Origin: Actinocorallia sp. API 0066
Lineage (GTDB): Bacteria > Actinomycetota > Actinomycetes > Streptosporangiales > Streptosporangiaceae
Direction of reading: 5' to 3'
NCBI RefSeq assembly: GCF_020991275.1
Contig: NZ_JAJLQY010000001.1
Location: 248,001 to 312,000 of the forward strand
Length of the DNA stretch: 64,000 nucleotides
Shown here: piece after piece, positions 48,051 to 57,532 of the stretch
Numbering within the stretch: the stretch's first letter is position 1
Layout: each line of letters opens with the position of its first letter
Notes under the pieces: generated by a model
Databases searched by the model: none
What the model was told of the DNA's origin: nothing
What the model saw: the letters and a program-made list of their open reading frames with translations, nothing else
Position numbers and translations under genes: made by a program

Positions 48051-49268
48051 TCAGCTGAGGCGCTCCAGGATCATCGCCATGCCCTGGCCGCCGCCGACGC
48101 ACATGGTCTCCAGACCGAACTGCTTGTCGTGGAACTGGAGGCTGTTGATGAGCGTGCTGGTGATGCGCGCGCCCGTCATGCCGAACGGGTGGCCGACCGC
48201 GATCGCGCCGCCGTTCACGTTGAGCTTGTCGTAGTCGATGCCCAGCGCGTCCGCCGACGGCAGCACCTGCGCCGCGAACGCCTCGTTGATCTCGACGAGG
48301 TCGATGTCGTTGATCGTCAGACCCGCCAGGGCGAGCGCCTTGCTGGACGCGTCGATCGGGCCGAGGCCCATGATCTCCGGCGACAGGCCCGTCACACCGG
48401 TCGAGACGATCCGGGCGAGCGGCGTGATGCCCAGCTCGGCGGCCTTGGTGTCGCTCATGATGACGACCGCCGCGGCGCCGTCGTTCAACGCGCAGCAGTT
48501 GCCCGCGGTGACCGTGCCGTCGGGACGGAACACCGGCTTGAGCTGCGACACGGCCTCGTAGGTGGTGCCCGCGCGGGGGCCGTCGTCGGAGGAGACGACG
48601 GTGCCGTCCGGCAGCGTCACCGGGGTGATGTCCTTCGCCCAGAAGCCGTTCGCGATCGCCTTCTCGGCGAGGTTCTGCGACCGGACGCCGAACTCGTCCT
48701 GCCGCTGCCGCGACACGCTCCGGATCTGCGCGACGTTCTCGGCCGTCTGGCCCATCGCGACGTAGATGTCCGGCACCGCGCCGTCCTCACGCGGGTCGTG
48801 CCAGACCTGGCCGCCCGTGGCGAGCTCCTCGGTGCGCGCGGCGGCGGGCTCGAACACCGGGTTCGTGGTGCCCTCGCCCGCGTCGGACGAGCCGTAGGCG
48901 AAGCCGGAGACGTGCTCCACGCCCGCCGACACGATGACGTCGGCCTCGCCCGCCTTGATGGCGTGCAGGGCCATCCGGGTCGTCTGGAGGGACGACGAGC
49001 AGTAGCGGGTGATGGTGGCGCCCGGCACGTTGTCCAGACCCAGCAGCACGCTGACGACGCGTGCCAGGTTGTAGCCCTGGCGGCCGCCCGGCAGACCACA
49101 GCCGACGAGCAGGTCGTCGATCTGGTTCGGGTCGAGCTGGGGGACCTTGTCCAGCGCGGCCTTGACCATCGCGGCGGTGAGGTCGTCCGCGCGCAGGTCC
49201 TTCAGGGAGCCCTTGAACGCGCGGCCGATGGGGGATCGGGCGGTGGCGACGATGACTGCCTCGGGCAT
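48051..49268 (-). CDS. Acetyl-CoA acetyltransferase (thiolase)
   Basis: 405 residues. Active-site Cys 90 in TRYCSSSLQT, His in EINEAFAAQVLPSADAL, GGAIAVGHPFGMTGARI and the terminal Cys motif CVGGGQGMAMILERLS. Degrades or condenses acyl-CoA in beta-oxidation; FadA-like. Monocistronic, with about 134 bases to the next gene. The upstream region contains TTACCTACCCGTCAGTAC-like sequence, discussed under rejected items. Confidence 0.95.
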   Translation of the reverse strand: MPEAVIVATARSPIGRAFKGSLKDLRADDLTAAMVKAALDKVPQLDPNQIDDLLVGCGLPGGRQGYNLARVVSVLLGLDNVPGATITRYCSSSLQTTRMALHAIKAGEADVIVSAGVEHVSGFAYGSSDAGEGTTNPVFEPAAARTEELATGGQVWHDPREDGAVPDIYVAMGQTAENVAQIRSVSRQRQDEFGVRSQNLAEKAIANGFWAKDITPVTLPDGTVVSSDDGPRAGTTYEAVSQLKPVFRPDGTVTAGNCCALNDGAAAVVIMSDTKAAELGITPLARIVSTGVTGLSPEIMGLGPIDASSKALALAGLTINDIDLVEINEAFAAQVLPSADALGIDYDKLNVNGGAIAVGHPFGMTGARITSTLINSLQFHDKQFGLETMCVGGGQGMAMILERLS

Positions 49269-49402
49269 GATGCCTCTTCTCCTCGGACCGGGACGGGTGA
49301 GATCCGTTTGTGTGGCCGCGGTGATGGCACCGTCGGCCCAAGTTACCTACCCGTCAGTACTGTAGTCCGTCTCCAGGCGCCGATCCAGAAACGGTGTGCG
49401 GG

Positions 49403-50908
49403 TCAGAGCCCGTACATACCCGGAATTGTGCCTTCGCCCTCCCGGACGGCGCGCAGCGCCCCCTGCTCATCACGCCACACCCGCCAGCCGTCCGCCGAGC
49501 CCGTGTACCAGGCGGGCGGCGCCGCGTCCTGGTCCTTCGACCTGCGGCCCTCCGCGAGGTCGTACAGGCACAGGGAGGCCGTCGGGTAGAAGCCCTTCAG
49601 GCCGCCCTTGATCCTCAGCTCCGACGGCGTCACCGTGCAGAACGACCAGGTCCGCAGGCCCTCGACGGTGATGGCGCCGCCGCCTTCGAGCGAATAGGCG
49701 GTGCCCGGCCTACGCGCGGCGAGGAAGCCGACCGAGGAGAGGTCGGCGGGGAAGGAGAGCCACCAAGGGGTGTCCTTCGGGAGCTTGGACGCCGGGATGC
49801 GGGGGCCTTCCGTGCCCGTCCTCGGATCGAGCCGGGTGAAGCCGCCGTACGCGCCCTTGCGGTTCATCCTCCGTGCGACGAGCGCCACACCGGGACTGGC
49901 TCCCGGATAGACACGCAGGAGCCCTGGACGGGACCAGACGCGCTCGCCGTTTTTGAGGTCGAGCGCGAAGAAGCCGAAGGGTGTGAGCTTCCCGGCCTGC
50001 TCGTTCGGGCCGAGATAGCCGAGCAGCCTGCCTTCCGTGACGCCGGACGCCCAGCCGCCGTCCAGGTCGGCGCCCTCGCCTACGGCGTTGTCCAGGGGGA
50101 ACGCCCAGTGTCGCCTGCCGCTGGCCGGGTCGTGCGCGCTGACCTCGGGCGTTTTGGTTCGCCGGAGCAGGACGAGCCGTTCGGCGTCCACGTGCTGGAC
50201 CTCCGCGACGCCCTTGAGCCGCCACAGCACCTTGCCGGAGGCGCCTTCCAGGACGGTGAACCGCGCCTTGGCCGTCCCGGCAGCCTCGGGCAGGCACACG
50301 TTCGCGCCGCACGCGACCGGCCCCCACGTCGCCTTGACGTCCCGCCGCCACACGACCGTCCCGCCCCGCGCGTCCCGCGCCACCACCTGCACCCGCCCCG
50401 CTCCGACCGGGCCGTCTCCGGGCGTCCGCCGCGCCTCCTCCTGCCCGCCGTCCCGGGGATCGGCCTCCCCGTGTGTGTGCCGAGGCCCCGGCGCGCCTCC
50501 TGCGGCTCCGGGTGAGGGCGTGCCCCCGGTGGTTTCGGGTGCGGCTTCCGTGGGTTCCAGGGTGGCGACGAGGCTGCCGGTCACGGCGGGTGGGGCCACG
50601 CCCAAGGACGAGGGGCGGCCTTTCATCGTGGAAGGGGTGGTCCAGAGGCGGGTGCCTGTGGCGGTGTCGTAGGTGACGGTCTGGAGGGTGCCGTCCTTGG
50701 TGAGGGCCGTGACGGCGGTGACGCCGCCCGACGTCATGGGGCGGCTGACGGCGTTCACCCCGGTGTCGGCCCAGCGGGCGTGCCCGGAGGCGGCTTCCGG
50801 CGTCCCACCGGCCGTGCCTCCGCCGTCGTCGGAGCAGCCCGCCAGCAGCGTGACGGCGAGGGCGGGAATGATCACTTTGGGTGATCGGCCGTGGGCGCGA
50901 CGGGCCAT
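49403..50908 (-). CDS. PQQ-like beta-propeller lipoprotein
   Basis: 501 residues. Lipobox VTLLAGCSDD gives an N-terminal acylated Cys at about 25. After a Gly/Pro-rich stalk the body shows propeller blades with W-motifs (TGTRLWTTP, GTVVWRRDVK, GKVLWRLKG, GRRHWAFPL, GERVWSRPG), the PQQ-like layout of BamB-type folds. No PQQ-binding residues are evident. Likely a surface scaffold or binding protein of unknown ligand. Same strand as the SGNH hydrolase upstream. Confidence 0.8.
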   Translation of the reverse strand: MARRAHGRSPKVIIPALAVTLLAGCSDDGGGTAGGTPEAASGHARWADTGVNAVSRPMTSGGVTAVTALTKDGTLQTVTYDTATGTRLWTTPSTMKGRPSSLGVAPPAVTGSLVATLEPTEAAPETTGGTPSPGAAGGAPGPRHTHGEADPRDGGQEEARRTPGDGPVGAGRVQVVARDARGGTVVWRRDVKATWGPVACGANVCLPEAAGTAKARFTVLEGASGKVLWRLKGVAEVQHVDAERLVLLRRTKTPEVSAHDPASGRRHWAFPLDNAVGEGADLDGGWASGVTEGRLLGYLGPNEQAGKLTPFGFFALDLKNGERVWSRPGLLRVYPGASPGVALVARRMNRKGAYGGFTRLDPRTGTEGPRIPASKLPKDTPWWLSFPADLSSVGFLAARRPGTAYSLEGGGAITVEGLRTWSFCTVTPSELRIKGGLKGFYPTASLCLYDLAEGRRSKDQDAAPPAWYTGSADGWRVWRDEQGALRAVREGEGTIPGMYGL

Positions 50909-50948
50909 GGGCGGTCTCCTGGGCGGGTCGGGCCCGGCCGCGCGCGGC

Positions 50949-51938
50949 TCAGGCCATGCCGGGCGCGACCTCCGGCACGGCGGGGGTGGCGCGGGGACGG
51001 ACGGGAGCCGTGCCCCTGCGGCGCAGCAGCGTCACCCAGCGGGGCGCGCCGTCGCCGCGCGCGGCGACCTCGGTGCCGGGCTTCTCGGCGGCCGAGGCCG
51101 CGGCGAGGTACAGCGGCAGGACTCCCTCGGCGAACCGGTCCTCGGGTTCGAGGTCCAGCGCGGCCGTCACCGACGGTAGCAGGGCTGCGGCCGCCGCGCC
51201 GTAACCTCGCGCGGACGGGTGGTAGCGGTCGGCGGAGAAGAACTCGCGGGGCTCGCTGGCGAAGTCGCGGCCGAGGAGGTCGCCGAGCGAGACGGTACGG
51301 CCGCCCGCGCGGACCACCACGACCGTCTGCGCGGCGGCGAGCTGGCGGCTCGTGCGCTGCGCGATCCAGCGCAGCGGCTGCAGCAGCGGCTCGACCGACC
51401 CGAGATCCGGGCAGGTGCCCACGACGACCCGGGCGCCCGCCGCCGTCAGCCGCGACACCGCCCGCTCCAGGTGCCGCACCGACTCGGCGGCCGGGACACG
51501 CGCCGTGACGTCGTTCGCGCCGATCATGATGACCGCCACCTCGGGCTCGGCTTCGAGCGCCTTGGCCACCTGTTCCTCCAGCGCCTCGGACCTGGATCCG
51601 GACACCGCGACGTTCGTCAGCCGCACCGGCCGTCCCGCGCTGGCCGACAGCCCGGCCGCGAGCAGGCCCGCCGCCGTCTCGTCCGGTTCGACGACGCCGA
51701 TGCCCGCCGCCGTCGAGTCGCCGAGCATCGCGAACGACAGGGGCGCGCCCGGCAGGTGGCCGCCGTACAGGCCGTCGGTGACGGGCGGGAGGAGTGCCGC
51801 CGAGCCCTGGATGATCTTCCGTGCCGCCTTCGCCTCCGCGACGAGCAGCGCGAAGGTGAGGCCGCCCAGGACCGTCAGGCCGCCGCCCCCGAATGCCGCC
51901 GCCGCCACGATGCGACGGGTCGTCAGCGCCCTCAGCAT
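50949..51938 (-). CDS. SGNH/GDSL-family hydrolase with N-terminal membrane anchor
   Basis: 329 residues from ATG 51938; GTG 51950 in frame is nearly as good. A hydrophobic segment (IVAAAAFGGGGLTVLGGLTF) precedes the hydrolase domain: block I FAMLGDSTAAGIGV with Ser nucleophile, block III VIMIGANDVT, and block V ADRYHPSARGY with Asp-His. Predicted to act outside the membrane as an esterase or lipase. Diverges from cbs. Confidence 0.9.
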   Translation of the reverse strand: MLRALTTRRIVAAAAFGGGGLTVLGGLTFALLVAEAKAARKIIQGSAALLPPVTDGLYGGHLPGAPLSFAMLGDSTAAGIGVVEPDETAAGLLAAGLSASAGRPVRLTNVAVSGSRSEALEEQVAKALEAEPEVAVIMIGANDVTARVPAAESVRHLERAVSRLTAAGARVVVGTCPDLGSVEPLLQPLRWIAQRTSRQLAAAQTVVVVRAGGRTVSLGDLLGRDFASEPREFFSADRYHPSARGYGAAAAALLPSVTAALDLEPEDRFAEGVLPLYLAAASAAEKPGTEVAARGDGAPRWVTLLRRRGTAPVRPRATPAVPEVAPGMA

Positions 51939-52120
51939 GTGTTCGCTCACCCCTGCCCCGAGCTGGGTTAGTGTCGTTTCGGAATCTATCCGAGGAGTCC
52001 GGGGGCCCGTGGGCGTCAAGGCCGGACGAAACGGTGTCGAAACACTGAAAGTATTCCCACAAAACAGTCATTTCAGACATAGCTCTCATGACGCGACACG
52101 CGCCTCGACAAGGACGTCCA

Positions 52121-53488
52121 GTGCAGGTACACGACTCTCTCGTCTCACTCATCGGCAACACCCCGCTCGTCCGGCTCCGCCGCGTCGCCGACGGGGTCCC
52201 CGGCCAGGTGCTCGCCAAGGTCGAGTACCTCAACCCGGGCGGCTCGGTGAAGGACCGCATCGCGGTCAAGATGATCGACGCCGCCGAGGCGTCCGGCGAA
52301 CTCAAGCCGGGCGGCACCATCGTCGAACCCACCTCCGGCAACACAGGGGTCGGGCTCGCGATCGTCGCCCAGGAACGCGGCTACAAGTGCGTGTTCGTGG
52401 TGCCCGACAAGGTGGCCGCCGACAAGGTGAACGTGCTGCGCGCCTACGGGGCCGAGGTCGTCGTCTGCCCGACGGCCGTCTCGCCCGAACACCCCGACTC
52501 CTACTACTCCGTCTCCGACCGGCTCGCCGCCGAGATCCCCGGCGCGTGGAAGCCCGACCAGTACGCCAACCCCGGCAACCCCGCCTCCCACTACGAGACG
52601 ACCGGCCCGGAGATCTGGGCGCAGACCGAGGGCCTGGTGACGCACTTCGTCGCCGGCGTCGGCACCGGCGGCACCATCTCGGGCGCGGGCCGCTACCTGA
52701 AGGACGTCTCCGGCGGACGGGTGCGCGTGGTGGGGGCCGACCCTGAGGGCTCCGTCTATTCGGGCGGCACGGGGCGTCCCTACCTCGTGGAGGGCGTCGG
52801 CGAGGACATCTGGCCGCAGACCTACGACCGCACCGTGTGCGACGAGATCATCGCCGTCTCCGACAAGGACAGCTTCGCGATGACCCGGCGGCTCGCCCGC
52901 GAGGAGGGGTTGCTCGTCGGCGGCTCCTGCGGCATGGCCGTCGTCGCCGCCCTGCGCGTCGCCGCCTCCGCCGGGCCCGACGCCGTCGTCGTCGTGCTGC
53001 TGCCGGACGGGGGCCGAGGCTACCTGTCGAAGATCTTCAACAACGAGTGGATGCGTGACTACGGCTTCCTGGAGACCGCCACCGACGAGGCCACCGTCGG
53101 CGACGTCCTGTCCGCCAAGGGCGGGTCACTGCCCGAGTTCGTCCACGCCCACCCGCATGAGACCGTGCACGCCGTCATCGACATCATGCGTGAGTACGAC
53201 GTCTCCCACATCCCCGTCATGAAGGAGGAACCCCCCGTCATGGCCGCCGAGGTCGTCGGCTCCATCGGCGAACGTGAACTCCTCTCCCTCCTGGCCACCG
53301 GCAAGGCCACCCCCACCGACCCCCTCTCCGCCCACATGTCCTCCCCCCTCCCCACCCTGGGCTCCGGCGACTCCGTCACCCGAGCCGTAGAAGTCCTGGA
53401 ACGCCACGGCGCCGCCGTAGTCCTCGTCGACGGCAAACCCAAGGGCATGCTCACCCGCCAAGACCTCCTCACCTACCTGGCCTCCTGA
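52121..53488 (+). CDS. cbs: Cystathionine beta-synthase
   Basis: 455 residues from GTG 52121 (AAGGA six bases upstream; an ATG at 52088 lacks this). PLP Lys44 in GGSVKDRIAVKM, then TSGNTGVGLAIVAQERGYKC and GTGGTISGAGRYLKD. The C-terminal 115 residues form two CBS regulatory domains. It condenses serine and homocysteine to cystathionine. The right-edge cystathionine gamma-synthase belongs to the same transsulfuration chemistry. Confidence 0.95.
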   Translation: MQVHDSLVSLIGNTPLVRLRRVADGVPGQVLAKVEYLNPGGSVKDRIAVKMIDAAEASGELKPGGTIVEPTSGNTGVGLAIVAQERGYKCVFVVPDKVAADKVNVLRAYGAEVVVCPTAVSPEHPDSYYSVSDRLAAEIPGAWKPDQYANPGNPASHYETTGPEIWAQTEGLVTHFVAGVGTGGTISGAGRYLKDVSGGRVRVVGADPEGSVYSGGTGRPYLVEGVGEDIWPQTYDRTVCDEIIAVSDKDSFAMTRRLAREEGLLVGGSCGMAVVAALRVAASAGPDAVVVVLLPDGGRGYLSKIFNNEWMRDYGFLETATDEATVGDVLSAKGGSLPEFVHAHPHETVHAVIDIMREYDVSHIPVMKEEPPVMAAEVVGSIGERELLSLLATGKATPTDPLSAHMSSPLPTLGSGDSVTRAVEVLERHGAAVVLVDGKPKGMLTRQDLLTYLAS

Positions 53489-53508
53489 CCGCCGGGCAGG
53501 TGCGGAGT

Positions 53509-54144
53509 TCAGCAGCAGCCGTCGTCGGTGATCTCGTTCCCGGGGTCGAGGAAGTCCACGAGTCTCCAGGCTTCGGTGAAGAGATGGTTCTCGTGCTTCG
53601 GCCCCGGGTCGATGAGCGCCGCGTGCTTCCGCGCGCCATCGAGACCATCGGAGAAGTCCGCGAAGTGGGTACAGCCCGGTTCCCAGCCGGGGACGAGCCG
53701 CTTCAACTCCCGCTTCGCGGCCTCGGCGCTCCCGAACGGACGCCGGTGCTCCGGGTTCTTGTGGAGGATGAGCCAGAAATCGAAGGAGGGCGCCGACAGG
53801 ACGAGCCGCACATCTCCGTCTTGTGCCGCCTTGGCGAGATCCTGCGTCATCCTGGGATCCAACTCGGTGTCCAGAACGCACCAGACCGTGTCGTAGTCGT
53901 CGGTCCGCCTGCGCTCGGCGGCTTTCTCCACCACCTTTCGGTGGTCGACTTCGAGGTTGATGACTTCGAGTTGGAGCCCGCGGCGTTTGAACCCGCTGAA
54001 GTAGAGCCGTTCGGTCACGCCCTCACCGATGATCAGATGGCGAGGGTTGTACCGCCGTCTACCGGGGCGTCGTTCCAGGTCGGTCGGCCTGCTGGCCTTC
54101 AACTTCGGACTGCGGCCGTCGGGCTTGGGCGTCCGGGGGGACAT
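53509..54144 (-). CDS. RloB-like TOPRIM-fold protein of a defence pair
   Basis: 211 residues from ATG 54144 (GGAG nine bases upstream), overlapping the end of the ATPase gene by 86 bases. Opens with a basic stretch and RRYNPRHLIIGEGVTERLYF, then VWCVLDTELDPRM and SAPSFDFWLILHK, the segments of RloB: a Gly-Glu-Gly-x-T-E motif and an acidic/Phe motif resembling TOPRIM. RloB is a partner of an AAA ATPase in restriction-linked phage-resistance loci. Here both genes are present, but no restriction enzyme is seen. Confidence 0.75.
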   Translation of the reverse strand: MSPRTPKPDGRSPKLKASRPTDLERRPGRRRYNPRHLIIGEGVTERLYFSGFKRRGLQLEVINLEVDHRKVVEKAAERRRTDDYDTVWCVLDTELDPRMTQDLAKAAQDGDVRLVLSAPSFDFWLILHKNPEHRRPFGSAEAAKRELKRLVPGWEPGCTHFADFSDGLDGARKHAALIDPGPKHENHLFTEAWRLVDFLDPGNEITDDGCC

Positions 54145-55408
54145 CGTCGGGGGCTCCACGCTGGGCCAGTGCGGTCAGGGCCAGTTCGTCGGTGACCGTG
54201 GGCACCGCACCGTACCGTCCGGCCAGATAGCGGAGCTCCCGGTTGTCGTCCTTGCGGGGCTTGAAGTCGGTCAGCGGGAACAGTTCGGTGCGTCCACACT
54301 CGTCCTTCTCCGTGAACCATATCTGATCCCGCTTCAGCACCTCGACGCCTTGGATGCGGCCGAGCAGCGCCGCGTCATGGGTGGTGAAGATCAGTTGGGC
54401 GCCCTGCGGGTTGGTGTCGGGACTCTGGAACAGTCCGATCAGGTGGGCCGAGAGGTACGGGTGCAGACTCGCGTCCAACTCGTCGATGAGGACGGTCGCG
54501 CCGTGGCGCAGCGCGTTGAAGATCGGTCGGCTGAGCCCGATCAGGGACCGCGTGCCCGTGGACTGGTCCCGGAAGTCCAGGCGCGCTGTCCCGTGCTCCC
54601 CCCGGTGCCGGAACACGAGGGTGCGCATCCGCGATGCGTGCCGTTCGGCGCGCTCACCTACTCTGCCGAGCCGCGCCGCGAACTCCTCCTCGGACTCCTC
54701 GATGATCTCGGTGCCCTGAATGCCCGTGTCGGCGGAGCGCAACAGACGGGTGAGCCAGGAGACGAAGGCGTCGTCCTGCTCGAAGAGGAGAGGCTCCCTG
54801 TACCGGTCATAGCTTCCGGGCCTGCTGACCCACACTTGCCTGAAGAACCAGTCATAGACCGGGCGTACTTCGTCCTGCTTGGAACGAGCGGCGACGGACA
54901 GGAAGAGCACGTTGGACTCGACGAGGTCCTCCACGCTCCTCATCGAGTCGGCGGTGTGGCTTCCCCAGCTGTATCCATCGAGCGTGCGGTGGAAGACACG
55001 GCGTCGTCGGCCCAGGGGATAGCTGTACATCCACTCCTCGGTCACCTGCCGGTCGTCAACACAGAAGCCGTATTCATAGCGAATGTCCGTCTTGTTCGGC
55101 CCGGGTAGTGACAGGTCAACGACGAACGAGGACGGTTCGGCCTGGAATGAGTCGAGGGCATAGGGGTGTCGCTCCAAGCCGGCGCCTGGCTCGTTCTCCC
55201 GAAAGGAACCCCGGACCATCCGTCGCATGTAGGTGAGGGCGTCGAGGACGTTGGACTTGCCTGAGGCGTTGGGGCCGAAAACACCGACGACGGGCACGGC
55301 CCCCCACTCGGCGTCGCGAGGAGCGCTGTCAGGGTAGACGGGGGTGAGCAACAGGTGCTGTTCATCGCGGAGCGAGCGATGGTTGGCGGCGCGGAAACTC
55401 AGCAGCAT
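54059..55408 (-). CDS. RloA-like AAA ATPase of a defence pair
   Basis: 449 residues; ATG after GGAGG. ABC/OLD-type ATPase: LLSFRAANHRSLRDEQHLLL, Walker A GPNASGKS at residues 45-52, GATVLIDELDASLHPYLSAH (Walker B) and QLIFTTHDAALL. This matches the AAA_15/AAA_21 ATPases named RloA in type I restriction loci. With RloB downstream it forms a two-gene anti-phage candidate. The C-terminus is Pro/Arg-rich and basic. Confidence 0.8.
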   Translation of the reverse strand: MLLSFRAANHRSLRDEQHLLLTPVYPDSAPRDAEWGAVPVVGVFGPNASGKSNVLDALTYMRRMVRGSFRENEPGAGLERHPYALDSFQAEPSSFVVDLSLPGPNKTDIRYEYGFCVDDRQVTEEWMYSYPLGRRRRVFHRTLDGYSWGSHTADSMRSVEDLVESNVLFLSVAARSKQDEVRPVYDWFFRQVWVSRPGSYDRYREPLLFEQDDAFVSWLTRLLRSADTGIQGTEIIEESEEEFAARLGRVGERAERHASRMRTLVFRHRGEHGTARLDFRDQSTGTRSLIGLSRPIFNALRHGATVLIDELDASLHPYLSAHLIGLFQSPDTNPQGAQLIFTTHDAALLGRIQGVEVLKRDQIWFTEKDECGRTELFPLTDFKPRKDDNRELRYLAGRYGAVPTVTDELALTALAQRGAPDDVPPDAQARRPQSEVEGQQADRPGTTPR

Positions 55409-55510
55409 GTGGCCTCCAATCTCATCTCGACGCTAGTTCTACCCGTTCTCGCGTGGTGATCCTGCACGAAGGCGCACGTGGTTAGCCTAGAAGACACCGA
55501 ACCGTGAGAT

Positions 55511-56425
55511 TCAGCCGGGTGACGTCAACGCGCGGTGGGCGGATTTTAGGGCTGTGGTGATGGTGGTGACGGCGGGGTGGGTGGCGGTGCCGGTTCGGTA
55601 GGCGATTCGGGTTCGGCGGTGGAGGGGGGTTCGGGTGAGGAGGAGGCCGGGGGGTGGGTTGGAGAGGGCTAGTTCGGGGACTAGGGCGACGCCCAGGTTG
55701 GAGGCGGCGAAGGCGAGGGTGGTGGGGAAGTCGTCGATCTCGTGGCGGGTGTGGGGGGTGAATCCGGCGGCCTCGCAGGCGCGGAGCGTCATCTGGCGGC
55801 AGAGGGTGCCGCGTTTGGCGGTGATCCAAGGCAGGTCGCGGGCTGCGGCGATGGCGGACGCGTCGGGGGTCTCGACGCGGGTGGTGGCTCCGGGGGACGG
55901 GGAAGCCAAGTACATCGCTTCCGTGCACAGAGGGGTGGTGGCCAGGCCGCGGTGGGCGGGGTCGGCGGCGAAGTCGTACTCGTGGATGAGGGCGACGTCC
56001 AGCTCCCCGGCGCGCAGCGCGGCGGCGACGTCGGCCGGGTCCAGCTCCAGCACCCGCGGCTCCAGGCCGGGATGCCGGGCGGCGAGGAGGCGCAGGGCCG
56101 TCGGGACGATCGTGTGTCCCGCGCTCGCGAACGTGCCGACGCGCAGCGGCCCGGCGAGGCCCTGGCGGGCGCGGGCGAGCTCGGCGGCCGCCTGGTCGAG
56201 CCGGTCGAGGACGGCGTCGGCGTGCCGGACCAGCGAGAGCCCGGCCGGGGTGAGCGCCACGCGGCGTCCCGTGCGCTCCAGGAGCGGCACGCCCGCCTCC
56301 CGCTCCAGCGCGCTGAGCTGCTGCGAGACGGCCGACGGGGTGAACGCGAGGGCCTCGGCGACGGCGGCGATCGTGCCGCGGTGGGCGAGCTCCCTGAGCA
56401 GCCGGAGACGGCGAACGTCGAGCAT
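55511..56425 (-). CDS. LysR-family transcriptional regulator
   Basis: 304 residues. HTH in MLDVRRLRLLRELAHRGTI and AVAEALAFTPSAVSQQLSAL, then EREAGVPLLERTGRRVALTP, followed by a LysR substrate-binding domain. Divergent from the DapA-like gene with 72 bases between, the classic arrangement for regulator and target, so it may control that gene. Ligand unknown. Confidence 0.92.
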   Translation of the reverse strand: MLDVRRLRLLRELAHRGTIAAVAEALAFTPSAVSQQLSALEREAGVPLLERTGRRVALTPAGLSLVRHADAVLDRLDQAAAELARARQGLAGPLRVGTFASAGHTIVPTALRLLAARHPGLEPRVLELDPADVAAALRAGELDVALIHEYDFAADPAHRGLATTPLCTEAMYLASPSPGATTRVETPDASAIAAARDLPWITAKRGTLCRQMTLRACEAAGFTPHTRHEIDDFPTTLAFAASNLGVALVPELALSNPPPGLLLTRTPLHRRTRIAYRTGTATHPAVTTITTALKSAHRALTSPG

Positions 56426-56497
56426 CAGCTCAGCTTACGCTCGACCGTACGAACATTAACTGGACCTGCATGTTGTGGGGGCGGCACGCTGGTGCGC

Positions 56498-57382
56498 ATG
56501 GCGATTCACGGAATCCTCGTCCCGCTGGTCACGCCCTTCGACGCCGACGGGCGGATCGCGGGCGACGCCCTGCAAGCCCTCGCAGCCGACGTGTTGGAGC
56601 AGGGCGCGTCAGGGATCGTCGCCCTCGGTACGACGGCGGAAGCAGCCGCCCTGGACGCCGCCGAAAGGCAGCTCGTCGTGGACCTGTGCGCCGAAGTCTG
56701 TCGAGAGCGGGATGCGCCGCTCGTCGTCGGGGCCGGATCGGCTGACACGCGCGCAAGCGAGGCCGCGCTGGCCGACCTCGCCCGGTGGCCGGAGATCAGC
56801 GCCGCGCTGGTGCCGGTGCCGTCCTTCAGCAGGCCGGGCGAGGCGGGTGTCGTCGCCCATTTCGCCCATCTGGCCGCCGCCGGCCCGGTGCCGCTGATCG
56901 TCTACCACGTCCCGTACCGGACGGCCCAGCCGCTGGGCACCTCCGCGCTGCGTGAGCTGGCGGCCCTCCCGAACGTCGCCGGAGCCAAGTACGCCACCGG
57001 CTCCCTCGACGGCCCGGCCGTCGACCTCCTCGCCGACCCGCCGCCCGGCTTCGCCCTCCTCGCCGGTGACGACGTCACGCTCTCCCCGCTGCTCGCCCTG
57101 GGCGCCGCAGGCGGCGTCCTCGCCTCCGCCCACCTCGCCACCCGCCACTTCGCCGCCCTCGCCGCCGCCTGGGCCGACGGCGACGCCGCGACGGCCCGCC
57201 CCCTCGGCCACCGCCTGGCCCGCCTCTCCGCCGCCTGCTTCACCGAACCCAACCCGACCGTCCTCAAGGCGGCCCTCCACGCCCTCGGCCGCATCCCCAC
57301 GCCAGACGTCCGCCTCCCCCTCCTCCCGGCCGCCCCCGCTTCCGTCAACCTCCTACACCACCACCTGGCCGCTCTCCCTTAA
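56498..57382 (+). CDS. Dihydrodipicolinate synthase/N-acetylneuraminate lyase family protein
   Basis: 294 residues from ATG 56498. Schiff-base Lys in GAKYATGSLDGPA, Tyr in VYHVPYRT, and GTTAEAAALDAAERQLV replacing the usual GTTGE. Class I aldolase fold that can act as DapA, as a keto-acid or sugar-acid aldolase, or as a lyase. Not necessarily lysine biosynthesis; the adjacent LysR suggests an inducible catabolic or specialised enzyme. A short hairpin follows the stop. Confidence 0.9.
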   Translation: MAIHGILVPLVTPFDADGRIAGDALQALAADVLEQGASGIVALGTTAEAAALDAAERQLVVDLCAEVCRERDAPLVVGAGSADTRASEAALADLARWPEISAALVPVPSFSRPGEAGVVAHFAHLAAAGPVPLIVYHVPYRTAQPLGTSALRELAALPNVAGAKYATGSLDGPAVDLLADPPPGFALLAGDDVTLSPLLALGAAGGVLASAHLATRHFAALAAAWADGDAATARPLGHRLARLSAACFTEPNPTVLKAALHALGRIPTPDVRLPLLPAAPASVNLLHHHLAALP

Positions 57383-57409
57383 CTCCCCGCGAGCGGCCTG
57401 TTCGGGGAG
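57383..57409 (+). terminator. Hairpin terminator after the DapA-like gene
   Basis: CTCCCCG (57383-57389) pairs with CGGGGAG (57403-57409), beginning right after the TAA. Moderate strength. Confidence 0.45.
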
Positions 57410-57532
57410 GCGCGTCGTCGCTCGGCCGTCCTCCTCGCAGCTGGTCGGGAGGGGTCTGTTCGGGGGCGGGGGGTGGGGTGGTTGGGGGAGGATGGGGGGA
57501 GGTTCGTCCGGGTGTGACGGAGGCGGGGTTCG

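Noticed and set aside
49343-49360. TTACCTACCCGTCAGTAC upstream of the thiolase gene
   Set aside because: Resembles TetR-type sites near lipid genes in actinobacteria, but the two halves are not a good palindrome and no regulator is adjacent. Not enough to annotate.
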